Program-made: the position numbers and the translations under genes
Notes under the pieces: generated by a model
Told to the model about the DNA's origin: nothing
What the model saw: the letters and a program-made list of their open reading frames with translations, nothing else
Database searches by the model: none
From: Gammaproteobacteria bacterium
Lineage (GTDB): Bacteria > Pseudomonadota > Gammaproteobacteria > Steroidobacterales > Steroidobacteraceae
DNA: 64,000 nucleotides
Direction: 5' to 3'
NCBI GenBank assembly: GCA_947469285.1
Contig: CANIOW010000004.1
Location: forward strand, 62,001 to 126,000
Shown here: in pieces, positions 9,120 through 17,130 of the stretch
Position numbering within the stretch: the first letter of the stretch is position 1
Layout: every line of letters begins with the position of its first letter

Positions 9120-11165
9120 ATGAGCGACCCGACCCAGACGGCACCTGCAGTGCCCAATCCACTCCTGGATTTTTCCAGCCTCCCCGCTTACGCCAGCATC
9201 ACGGCGGCCCATGTGGAGCCCGCCCTGCGCGCCCAGCTCGCCGTCTGCCGCGCTGGGCTGGAGGCTCTGTTGGCACAACCCGCGCCCAGCATCGCCACCC
9301 TGGTCGAACCGTTCGAACAGCTGCAGCAGCAGTTATCACGCGTGTTTGCGCCCGTCAGTCATCTCAATGCCGTGGTCAACAACGAAGCACTACGCGCCGC
9401 CTATAACGCCTGCGTCCCACTGCTGGCGGAATACTCCACGGAAATTGGCCAGAACGAGGAACTGCACCAGCGGTACCAGCAGTTACGCAACGCCACCCCG
9501 GGGCTGACGCCGACGCAACAACAGTTGCTCGAGCACGCGCTGCGCGACTTCCGTCTGGCTGGCGTGGGCCTGCCCGCCGCCGCCAAGGACCGTTTCAAGG
9601 CGGTGATGCAGGAACTGGCGCAACTGCAGGCAAAGTTTGATGAGCAGGTCCTCGACGCCACGCACCACTGGTCGCGCGCAGTGACGGACGCGACGGAACT
9701 CGCCGGGCTGCCGGCGCAGCTGGTGGCTCGCGCCGCCGCGCTCGCCGCATCCGACGGCCCAGCCCAAGGCTGGCGGCTACCGCTAGACGGGCCCACCTAC
9801 ACCGCGGTCCTCACCCACGCCCACCACGAACCCCTGCGCCGCGAGTTCTACGAAGCGTGGAACACGCGCGCCTCCGACCGTGGTCCGCAGGCCGGCCAAT
9901 ACGACAACTCGGCCCGCATGGAGGACATCCTGCGTTTGCGCCATGAAGCGGCGCAGCTGCTCGGCTTTGCCAACTACGCGGAACTGTCGGTGGCCACGAA
10001 GATGGCCGACTCCGTCGACGAGGTGCTCGTATTCCTGACCGACCTAGCCGACCGCTACCGCACAGCGGCAACGAAGGAATTGGCGGAACTCACTGCGTTC
10101 GCGGGTCGCCCGCTGCAAGCCTGGGACATCGCCTGGTACGCAGAACGCTTGAAACAAGAACGCTATGCCGTTTCTGAGGAAGCGCTGCGGCCTTATTTTC
10201 CACTGCCGCGCGTGATGGAGGGGCTATTCACCGTACTGCAACGGCTTTACGGGCTACAACTGGTCCAACGCGAAGTGCCGCTGTGGCATGCCGATGCCAG
10301 CTACCATGAAGTGACTACCGGGGCTGGTGAAGTCGTCGGTGGGCTGTACATGGACCTTTACGCTCGTAGCGGCAAGCGTGGCGGCGCGTGGATGGGCGAG
10401 TGCATCGGTCGGCAGTACTTGCAAGGGACGCTGACGCGGCCGGTAGCGCATCTGGTGTGCAACTTTGCACCGCCCGGGTCAGACCAGCCGGCGCTGCTGA
10501 CGCACGCGGATGTCACCACCTTGTTCCACGAATTCGGGCACGCCCTGCACCACCTGCTCACCCGCGTCGACTACCCCAGTCTCGCCGGCATCAATGGCGT
10601 GGCCTGGGATGCGGTGGAGCTACCCAGCCAGATCATGGAGCAATGGTGCTGGCGCGAAGAAGCCCTGCCGCTGCTGTCGGCGCACGTGGACACCGGTGAG
10701 CCGCTGCCCGCCGAACTGCTCGAGCGTCTGCTGCGTTCACGCCAGTTTCAGGCCGGTCTGGCCGGCGCCAGACAGCTGGAATTTGCGCTGTTCGATTTTC
10801 GGTTGCACGCGCAATACAACCCCGCACTAGGCGGCCGCGTCCTGGAACAATTGGCCGCAGCACGCGCCACCGCGGCCGTCGTGCCCGCACCAGCATGGAA
10901 CCGCTTTCCACACGCCTTCTCGCACATCTTTGCCGGCGGCTATGCTGCCGGCTACTACAGTTACAAATGGGCTGAAGTGCTGGCCGCCGACGCCTTTGGT
11001 GCTTTCGAAGAAGCGGGGGTGTTTGACCCCGCTACCGCTCAGCGCTTTCGCGACGAGGTACTCGCCTGTGGGGGGAGCCGCGAGGCCATGGCCGCCTTCA
11101 CGGCCTTTCGCGGACGCAAACCCGACCCCACCGCCCTCCTGCGGCAACAAGGACTGCTGGCATGA
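9120..11165 (+). CDS. prlC: Oligopeptidase A (M3 family zinc metallopeptidase)
   Basis: Cytosolic thimet-type oligopeptidase that degrades short peptides, including cleaved signal peptides. The start ATG at 9120 gives 681 residues, matching E. coli OpdA/PrlC, and begins MSDPTQTAPAVPNPLLDF. The zinc site is H470-E471-F-G-H474 in TLFHEFGHALHHLL, with the third ligand E500 in WDAVELPSQ. Other family stretches are GGLYMDLYARSGKRGGAWM and FSHIFAGGYAAGYYSYKWAEVLAAD. No signal peptide is seen. Its TGA overlaps the xthA start (ATGA), so the two are translationally coupled. Confidence 0.95.
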   Translation: MSDPTQTAPAVPNPLLDFSSLPAYASITAAHVEPALRAQLAVCRAGLEALLAQPAPSIATLVEPFEQLQQQLSRVFAPVSHLNAVVNNEALRAAYNACVPLLAEYSTEIGQNEELHQRYQQLRNATPGLTPTQQQLLEHALRDFRLAGVGLPAAAKDRFKAVMQELAQLQAKFDEQVLDATHHWSRAVTDATELAGLPAQLVARAAALAASDGPAQGWRLPLDGPTYTAVLTHAHHEPLRREFYEAWNTRASDRGPQAGQYDNSARMEDILRLRHEAAQLLGFANYAELSVATKMADSVDEVLVFLTDLADRYRTAATKELAELTAFAGRPLQAWDIAWYAERLKQERYAVSEEALRPYFPLPRVMEGLFTVLQRLYGLQLVQREVPLWHADASYHEVTTGAGEVVGGLYMDLYARSGKRGGAWMGECIGRQYLQGTLTRPVAHLVCNFAPPGSDQPALLTHADVTTLFHEFGHALHHLLTRVDYPSLAGINGVAWDAVELPSQIMEQWCWREEALPLLSAHVDTGEPLPAELLERLLRSRQFQAGLAGARQLEFALFDFRLHAQYNPALGGRVLEQLAAARATAAVVPAPAWNRFPHAFSHIFAGGYAAGYYSYKWAEVLAADAFGAFEEAGVFDPATAQRFRDEVLACGGSREAMAAFTAFRGRKPDPTALLRQQGLLA

Positions 11166-11938
11166 AGCTGCGCATTGGCACTTGGAATGTGAACTCGCTC
11201 CGCGTGCGCCTGCCGCAACTGCAACAGTGGCTGGAAGACGCACCGGTCGACATCCTTGGGCTGCAGGAACTGAAGCAGGAGGATGCGGATTTTCCGGTAA
11301 CCGCTCTCGCCGCCGCCGGCTGGCAAGCGGCCTGGAGCGGACAGAAGACCTACAACGGGGTGGCGCTGCTGGCTCGCGCACCGCTCGAAGCGGTCACCAC
11401 GGGTCTGCCCGGCTACGACGACCCGCAACGCCGCGTCATTGCGGCGACCGTGCACGGGGTGCGGGTCATCTGCGTCTATGTCCCCAATGGTGAGGCGCTG
11501 GATTCGGCCAAGTACCCCTACAAGCTCGAGTGGCTGGCGCGCCTGCGCGACTATCTGGCGGCGGAACTGGTCACGCATCCGCGCCTGGCCTTGGTCGGCG
11601 ATTTCAACATCGCCCCCGATGACCGGGATGTGCATGAACCCGCCAAGTGGGCCCACGGCGTGCTGGTCAGTCCGGCTGAACGCGCAGCTTTTCAGGCCCT
11701 GACGGCTCTGGGGTTGGAAGATGTGTTCCGTCGCTTCGAGCAGCCGGAGAAAAGCTACTCGTGGTGGGACTACCGCATGGGGGCGTTTCGCCGCAACCAT
11801 GGCCTGCGGATTGACCTGGTCCTGGCGAGCCCGGCGCTGGCGGCCACCTGCACCGGCTGTCACATTGACCGTGAGCCGCGCATCTGGGAGCGGCCTTCAG
11901 ACCACACCCCGGTGGTGGCGAGCTTTCAGCTGGACTAG
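11162..11938 (+). CDS. xthA: Exodeoxyribonuclease III
   Basis: AP endonuclease and 3'-5' exonuclease for base excision repair. The 258-residue protein has every metal and catalytic motif of the Xth/ExoIII family: WNVNSLR, LGLQELK (Glu metal ligand), VVCVYVPNG-like ICVYVPNGE, GDFNIAPDD (Asp, Asn) and SDHTPVVA (Asp, His). The WWDYRMGAFRRNHGLRIDL loop is typical. The start overlaps the prlC stop by 4 bases. A hairpin after the stop (11953-11971) probably ends the message. Confidence 0.96.
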   Translation: MKLRIGTWNVNSLRVRLPQLQQWLEDAPVDILGLQELKQEDADFPVTALAAAGWQAAWSGQKTYNGVALLARAPLEAVTTGLPGYDDPQRRVIAATVHGVRVICVYVPNGEALDSAKYPYKLEWLARLRDYLAAELVTHPRLALVGDFNIAPDDRDVHEPAKWAHGVLVSPAERAAFQALTALGLEDVFRRFEQPEKSYSWWDYRMGAFRRNHGLRIDLVLASPALAATCTGCHIDREPRIWERPSDHTPVVASFQLD

Positions 11939-11952
11939 GTCCCACCTGAGTA

Positions 11953-11971
11953 CGGTGGCCGAGAGCCACCG
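11953..11971 (+). terminator. Hairpin downstream of xthA
   Basis: CGGTGGC and GCCACCG form a perfect 7-bp stem around the loop CGAGA, 14 bases after the xthA stop. There is no T run, so this may be a message-stabilising hairpin or a weak terminator rather than a classical intrinsic one. Confidence 0.4.
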
Positions 11972-12040
11972 CGCGCCAGCCACGGAAACCGTGCGCCAGT
12001 ACCGTGTTTCGCTCATGGCCGCGGTCTTAGAATCCCGCCT

Positions 12041-13078
12041 ATGTCGACTCTTCCAGCCGCCGTGGCGAGCGCTCGCTCCGGCGCGCCTCGATACAGGCGC
12101 AGTGACTACGATGTCACCAACACGGTCCAAGTGAGCTCCGTTGCGGGCACCCGTGTGGCCGTCGAAGCGCTCTACATGAGCCAGTGGCCCGAGGCCTCGT
12201 TCGCACCAGTCAGTGCTGCCTTCGACTTCATGGACCGCTTGTTCGCCGGCGAAGTCCCAGGCTATCTGGGGATCGACACCGTCTATCACGATCGCCAACA
12301 CACTCTGGATAACGTCCTGGCCATGGCCCGTCTACTGGTGGCCTGGGAGCGCTCACGCCCCGTCGAATGGCGGTTCGGCGCCGAGCGAGCGGCCATGGGA
12401 CTCATCACCTCCTTGTTCCATGACGCGGGCTATGTGCGTGAAGTGGATGCCCCCTGCCGCAACGGGGCGGAGCTCACGGGCACCCATGTTTCGCGCAGTG
12501 CGCGCATTCTCGAACGGCTCCTGCCGACGCTCGGCATGGCCGAGTGGGTGCCGGTGGCCACCAACATCGTGCACTTCACCGGCTACGAGAAGCCGCTGGG
12601 CGAAATCGACACCCCGGACCCGCGTGACCGCAAGGTAGGGCATTTGCTCGGCACGGCGGACCTGCTGGCCCAGCTCTCCGACCGCTGCTATCTGGAAAAA
12701 TGTCGCGACCGCCTCTACCCAGAATTTGTCCTCGCCGGCCTGGCGCATGGCCGGGCCCCCGACGGTCGGGTGGTGGTGCACTATGCCTCGGGCCTCGACC
12801 TGCTGCGCCGCACCCCCATGTTTGTCACGGCCACGCGACGTGAACGTCTCGAGGGAGCCTTTGAAGGTTCGTATCGCCTCATGGAAGTGTTGTACGCTGG
12901 GCGCAACCCGTATATCGAGACCATCGACGGGATGCTCGTCTTTCTGCAACAGGTGCTGCGCACCGGGAACTGGCCGCTGCTGCGTCGCCAGCCACCCGTG
13001 TTCACACGCGACCCTAACCCGATGCCGGAAGTGCGCTCGCTGATGGTCAGCAAGCTCAAGGATCTCTGGAATGGCTGA
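12041..13078 (+). CDS. HD-domain phosphohydrolase resembling class I cyclic-nucleotide phosphodiesterases
   Basis: Soluble protein of 345 residues with an all-helical HD domain. TVYHDRQHTLDN (H83, H87) resembles the YHNxxHAxDV signature of class I PDEs. SLFHDAGY (H127, D128) gives the HD pair, THVSRSA (H149) a further ligand, and GTADLLAQ a final aspartate. Together these fit a two-metal phosphodiesterase site. No sensory, GGDEF or membrane region is visible. The substrate cannot be read from sequence: cyclic nucleotides, c-di-GMP or another phosphoester are all possible. The stop lies inside the next gene (8-base overlap), so it is co-translated with an SDR. Confidence 0.75.
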   Translation: MSTLPAAVASARSGAPRYRRSDYDVTNTVQVSSVAGTRVAVEALYMSQWPEASFAPVSAAFDFMDRLFAGEVPGYLGIDTVYHDRQHTLDNVLAMARLLVAWERSRPVEWRFGAERAAMGLITSLFHDAGYVREVDAPCRNGAELTGTHVSRSARILERLLPTLGMAEWVPVATNIVHFTGYEKPLGEIDTPDPRDRKVGHLLGTADLLAQLSDRCYLEKCRDRLYPEFVLAGLAHGRAPDGRVVVHYASGLDLLRRTPMFVTATRRERLEGAFEGSYRLMEVLYAGRNPYIETIDGMLVFLQQVLRTGNWPLLRRQPPVFTRDPNPMPEVRSLMVSKLKDLWNG

Positions 13079-13916
13079 AGCCGCGGCTCGACTCGGCACG
13101 CGCTGGCCGCGTCGTCGCGCTTTTATCACCGGTGCCGGTAGTGGTCTGGGCCTGGCGTTGGCCACCCAACTGGCGCGAGCCGGCTGGACCGTGGGCCGCC
13201 TAGAACGTGATCCGGCCCGTCTTGCCGACACCGCCGCCGCGCTGGTGGCCGCGGGCGGCACCGTGCATGACTACACCGGCGATGTCACCGACGAGTCGGC
13301 CTTTGCGGCAGCACTCACGGCTTTCGTCGAGACTACCGGCGGACTGGAACTGATGATCAACAACGCCGGTGTCGCCGTGTCCGGCCGTGTGGAAACCACA
13401 CCACTGGCCGACTGGCGCTGGATCTTCGAGATCAACGTGCTCGCCGTCGCCACGGGCAGTCGTCTGGCCTTGCCGCATTTGCGTGCCGCCCCGGATGGGG
13501 GAGCGCTGGTCAACATTGCCTCGGCAGCAGCGTTTGCGGCCCCACCGCTCATGGGCGCCTATAACGCTTCCAAAGCGGCGGTCCTGGCCCTTACCGAAAC
13601 CGTGGCCGCCGAGCTCGGCGGCAGCCGCGTGACGGCCACCGCTGTCATGCCCACCTTCTTTCCTACCCGGCTGCTCGACACTGCCCGGGCTGGCGCGAAG
13701 GAACTGGCCACGGCACGCCGCTGGATGAGCAGCAGCCGCTATACCGCCGAACGCTGCGCCGCCGACCTGCTGGCCGGCGTCGAAAAAGGCCGGGTGCATG
13801 TGGCGCTGCCTGCCGACTCCTTGTGGATGTGGCGTTTCAAGCGCTACTTTCCCGGCTGGTTCGTGGCGCGCTTGCGTCAGCGGGCCGGCGCCACCCGCCG
13901 CACAAACCGCTCGTAA
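13071..13916 (+). CDS. SDR-family oxidoreductase
   Basis: Classical short-chain dehydrogenase of 281 residues. The cofactor loop is TGAGSGLGLA, the structural motif is NNAGVAVSGR, the catalytic serine lies in ALVNIASAAA and the YxxxK pair is in YNASKAAV. A C-terminal extension rich in Trp and Arg (LWMWRFKRYFPGWFVARL) suggests membrane contact, as in SDRs acting on lipids or acyl chains. The substrate is unknown. It overlaps the preceding HD gene by 8 bases. Its 3' end overlaps the convergent VanY-type gene by 40 bases. Confidence 0.85.
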   Translation: MAEAAARLGTRWPRRRAFITGAGSGLGLALATQLARAGWTVGRLERDPARLADTAAALVAAGGTVHDYTGDVTDESAFAAALTAFVETTGGLELMINNAGVAVSGRVETTPLADWRWIFEINVLAVATGSRLALPHLRAAPDGGALVNIASAAAFAAPPLMGAYNASKAAVLALTETVAAELGGSRVTATAVMPTFFPTRLLDTARAGAKELATARRWMSSSRYTAERCAADLLAGVEKGRVHVALPADSLWMWRFKRYFPGWFVARLRQRAGATRRTNRS

Positions 13917-14596
13917 AGCGCTGGCAAGTCTGCCAGTACCGCCTCCTTGCCGGCCATCTCAGAAGCGGCAATGGCAGCGCGCAACTGCGTCAAGCGGAAG
14001 CGGCGTGACGCTTCACGGGAGACCGCCGTACAGCTGAGGTGCCAGGGCTCTGGCGCCACGCCGCCAAGGTCCTGCTGGTAAGGCCGGTGAAACCCATGGC
14101 CGGGCATTTCCTGCGCCAGCCACGCGCCTAACCGCGCAAAGACGCCACCTGGCTGATATTCCGCGGGCACCAGCTGCACGCGATACCCCGCCGGCAGCGC
14201 AGCGCGGTCGATCACATCGAACTCCGTGCCCCAGTGATGCCGACTGGCGCCGGGCAGTGCCGACCAGACCAGGATCGCCTCCATGCGCGCTGCAGGCGAC
14301 AACGGCGCCAGCGACAACACCCGCCCGGCACGGTCCAACACCGGACGCTCACCGGACCATTTGGCGTTCCACAAGGCTTGCTGCGCCGCAAAACTGCGAT
14401 ACGCGCTGACTGCCGCCAGCTCGATACCCGCCCGCGCCGCCGCCGCCACCAGACGCGCCCAAGGCTGTACCACTGCCCCATGGCACCGTAGAGAGCTGTC
14501 CGGCAGCGGCTGCAGCTGGTCTTCGGCCAAACCGGTCAGCTGCGCACCGGAATAGCCACTAGGGCTCGGGGAATACATGGGGTTATTGTGCCCCAT
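13877..14596 (-). CDS. M15-family D-alanyl-D-alanine carboxypeptidase (VanY/LdcB type)
   Basis: Predicted zinc peptidase that trims peptidoglycan stem peptides. Residues 60-190 hold the VanY fold: SAYRSFAAQQALW, then SRHHWGTEFD with H120 and D127 as ligands, and PEPWHLS with the catalytic E183 and third ligand H186. No signal peptide is visible from either candidate start (14596 or the in-frame ATG at 14578). The enzyme may therefore act on recycled muropeptides in the cytosol, or the start may be misjudged. It converges on the SDR gene with a 40-base overlap and diverges from the GGDEF-EAL gene. Confidence 0.85.
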   Translation of the reverse strand: MGHNNPMYSPSPSGYSGAQLTGLAEDQLQPLPDSSLRCHGAVVQPWARLVAAAARAGIELAAVSAYRSFAAQQALWNAKWSGERPVLDRAGRVLSLAPLSPAARMEAILVWSALPGASRHHWGTEFDVIDRAALPAGYRVQLVPAEYQPGGVFARLGAWLAQEMPGHGFHRPYQQDLGGVAPEPWHLSCTAVSREASRRFRLTQLRAAIAASEMAGKEAVLADLPALYERFVRRVAPAR

Positions 14597-14648
14597 TCTG
14601 TGACTTGGGCCAGAGAGATAACCCTAGCGAAATCGGTATGCTTCGCCT

Positions 14649-17087
14649 GTGTCATTTTTACCCATCCGCCTGCTATCCAAAGCTCTGGTGGCCAGCCTTG
14701 TGGCTGGCTTAGCCATTTGCACGGCTCTGGGCGGCGCACTGTTCCTTGAGCATGTGGCGCAGGTCGAACGGCTGGAAGATGGCGCCGAGCGAATCGCCCA
14801 TATGGTGGTCGATACAGCGCAAAGCGCTCACGTCCATAAAATGCTGTCGATCATCGGCTCCACGCTGGCCGACAGCATTGAAAAGCACGACACACGACGC
14901 CTCCAAACTGCCATCAGCGTCGTTAACCTGCACCCCGAAATTCTGAAGATCGAGGTCTATAACGCCCAAGGGCAGGTATTGGCTGCCCTTACCGCCCCCA
15001 GCATTCAGCAAAGCGACCGTCACACCACATTTACCATTCCTGTGTTGAACCAGCGGCAGGTGAACGTTGGACAACTGCGGATCACCCGCTCACTGGACTT
15101 GCTCGTAGGCGCCGAAAAGACCATCCACACGGCTATTTTGCAGCGAGCGGCCAGCGACCGCCGTGGCCACATCATCGTGTTCACCATGTTAGGCATGCTG
15201 TCCCTGCTGGTGTGTCTGTGCGGCGGATGGTGGGCGGGTTCACGCCTGCGCAATGCCGTGATGAAGCTTCGCCGCAGCACTGAACTGCTTGCCGCTGGCG
15301 ACTATGAAAACCGCATAGACTTAGCGCGTAAAGATGAAATCGGTGATTTGGCGCAGACCGTGGACTATTTGCGGCAACGACTCAAGACCACCACCGTCAG
15401 CCGCGACCATCTCGACACCGTGTTGAACAGCATGCACGACGCCATCTTGGTCACCTCGCCTGAAGGGGTTATCCGCCGGACCAACGAGGCAACCGAAAAA
15501 CTCCTCGGCTGGACGGAGTTCGAACTGGTGGGGCGTGAATTCCAGTCGCTGCTCACCGCCAGCGCGCGTAGCACCTTCAACCCACAAGCACTCACCGACG
15601 AAACCAGCGAGACACAGGTGATGACGCTGGATGGACAAACCCTGCCGGTGGGCATCAGCAGCAGTGAAATTCTCGGAGATGCCACTTCGTTCCGTGGCCG
15701 CATCTACGTACTGCACAATATTACTGAGCGTAAGCGCGCCGAACGCCGCATCCGCTATCTGGCACGGTACGACACGCTGACCAAAATCCCCAACCGCATG
15801 CAGTTTCAGCACCAGCTGCAGCAGGCCTTAGCGCGAAACCTGCGACAAGGTCGGGCGATTGCGCTGCTCTACATCGATCTGGACCGCTTCAAAGAGGTGA
15901 ACGACACCTTCGGTCACGCAGCAGGCGACCGCACGCTCGAAGTGCTGACCGAAAGACTGCTGCGCTTGCTGCCCAAGGACGCTGCCGTCGGCCGTCTGGC
16001 TGGTGACGAGTTCGCCATCTATATTGAAGGCTTACCCGGTGATGATCCACGCGGTGCCGTGACACCGATTTGCCGCCAGCTGCTCGATGGCATCAGCGGC
16101 GCGTTCTGGCTGCAGGGCAACGAAATCTTTTTGTCAGCCTCGATCGGCGTTGCTGTTGCGCCGCTGGATGGCGAGAACGTGGTCGAGCTGGTACGCAATG
16201 CCGACGCGGCCATGTATCACGCGAAGCAAAATGGTGGCGGCACGCACGCTTTTTACCTGTCCGAGATGAACACTGCCGCTGTCGAACGGTTAATGCTCAA
16301 GAGCAAGCTGCACCGCGCCGTTGAACACGACGAATTGGTGATGATGTACCAGCCCAAGGTCGACCTGCGCACCGGTCGCATTGCCGGCGCAGAGGCGCTG
16401 CTCCGCTGGCGGGTACCAGGCCACGGTGATATCTCACCGGCCCACTTCATTCCGATCGCCGAGGAAAGCAACCTCATTCTCGCCATCGGTGAATGGGTGC
16501 TCAAGCGGGTCTGCAGCGAATACGCCGCGTGGCAGAAAATTGTCACCGTTCCGGGACGCATCTCCATCAACCTGTCGCTGAAGCAGTTGCGTCAGGCCAG
16601 CTTCATCACCCGCTGTGCCTCGGTGTTCCGCGAGGCTGGTGTGCCGCCCACCTGCTTCGAGCTCGAGGTTACAGAAAGCACCCTCATGACCGACGCCAAG
16701 CGCACGGTGAAACTGCTGGACGAGCTCTACGCCATGGGCATCCACCTGTCGATCGACGACTTTGGCACCGGTTACAGCTCACTGTCCACTCTCCAGCAGC
16801 TGCCAGTGGGCACGATCAAGATCGACCAAAGTTTCATCGCTCATTTGTCCAACAGCGAGGACGATGCTGCACTGGTGCAGACCATGATCGAAATGGGTCG
16901 CAACCTAAAAATGGAAGTGGTCGCTGAAGGTGTAGAGACCACCGAACAGCTGACTTTCCTGCGCGCGCGCGGCTGCGACTATGCCCAAGGCATGCTCCTT
17001 GGAAAACCCATGTCCGGCGAAGACCTACTGGCGTTACTGGTGGCGCAGGCTGAAGGCAAAGCCGTGTTCGCCGAGCATTTTCTCTAA
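14649..17087 (+). CDS. Membrane-bound PAS-GGDEF-EAL c-di-GMP protein, likely phosphodiesterase
   Basis: 812 residues from a GTG start. Order: membrane helix (about 11-33), periplasmic sensor (about 34-172), second helix (about 174-196), HAMP-like linker (to about 250), PAS (about 255-360), GGDEF (about 375-535) and EAL (about 550-795). The cyclase signature reads AGDEF (GRLAGDEFAIYIE) with no RxxD inhibitory site before it. The EAL domain is complete: EALLRW, INLSLKQL, ELEVTEST, IDDFGTGYSSL, IKIDQSF and AEGVET. I infer c-di-GMP hydrolysis as the main output, with the A-G-D-E-F cyclase possibly still active since some A-type variants are. No operon partner is evident. Confidence 0.93.
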   Translation: MSFLPIRLLSKALVASLVAGLAICTALGGALFLEHVAQVERLEDGAERIAHMVVDTAQSAHVHKMLSIIGSTLADSIEKHDTRRLQTAISVVNLHPEILKIEVYNAQGQVLAALTAPSIQQSDRHTTFTIPVLNQRQVNVGQLRITRSLDLLVGAEKTIHTAILQRAASDRRGHIIVFTMLGMLSLLVCLCGGWWAGSRLRNAVMKLRRSTELLAAGDYENRIDLARKDEIGDLAQTVDYLRQRLKTTTVSRDHLDTVLNSMHDAILVTSPEGVIRRTNEATEKLLGWTEFELVGREFQSLLTASARSTFNPQALTDETSETQVMTLDGQTLPVGISSSEILGDATSFRGRIYVLHNITERKRAERRIRYLARYDTLTKIPNRMQFQHQLQQALARNLRQGRAIALLYIDLDRFKEVNDTFGHAAGDRTLEVLTERLLRLLPKDAAVGRLAGDEFAIYIEGLPGDDPRGAVTPICRQLLDGISGAFWLQGNEIFLSASIGVAVAPLDGENVVELVRNADAAMYHAKQNGGGTHAFYLSEMNTAAVERLMLKSKLHRAVEHDELVMMYQPKVDLRTGRIAGAEALLRWRVPGHGDISPAHFIPIAEESNLILAIGEWVLKRVCSEYAAWQKIVTVPGRISINLSLKQLRQASFITRCASVFREAGVPPTCFELEVTESTLMTDAKRTVKLLDELYAMGIHLSIDDFGTGYSSLSTLQQLPVGTIKIDQSFIAHLSNSEDDAALVQTMIEMGRNLKMEVVAEGVETTEQLTFLRARGCDYAQGMLLGKPMSGEDLLALLVAQAEGKAVFAEHFL

Positions 17088-17130
17088 GACAGACGCCGCC
17101 GACGCAGTCCGCTGCTAGACTGCGCGCCCC

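Noticed and set aside
12353..13261. 302-codon open frame on the - strand opposite the HD and SDR genes
   Set aside because: It is antisense to two genes with clear motifs and its own translation shows none.
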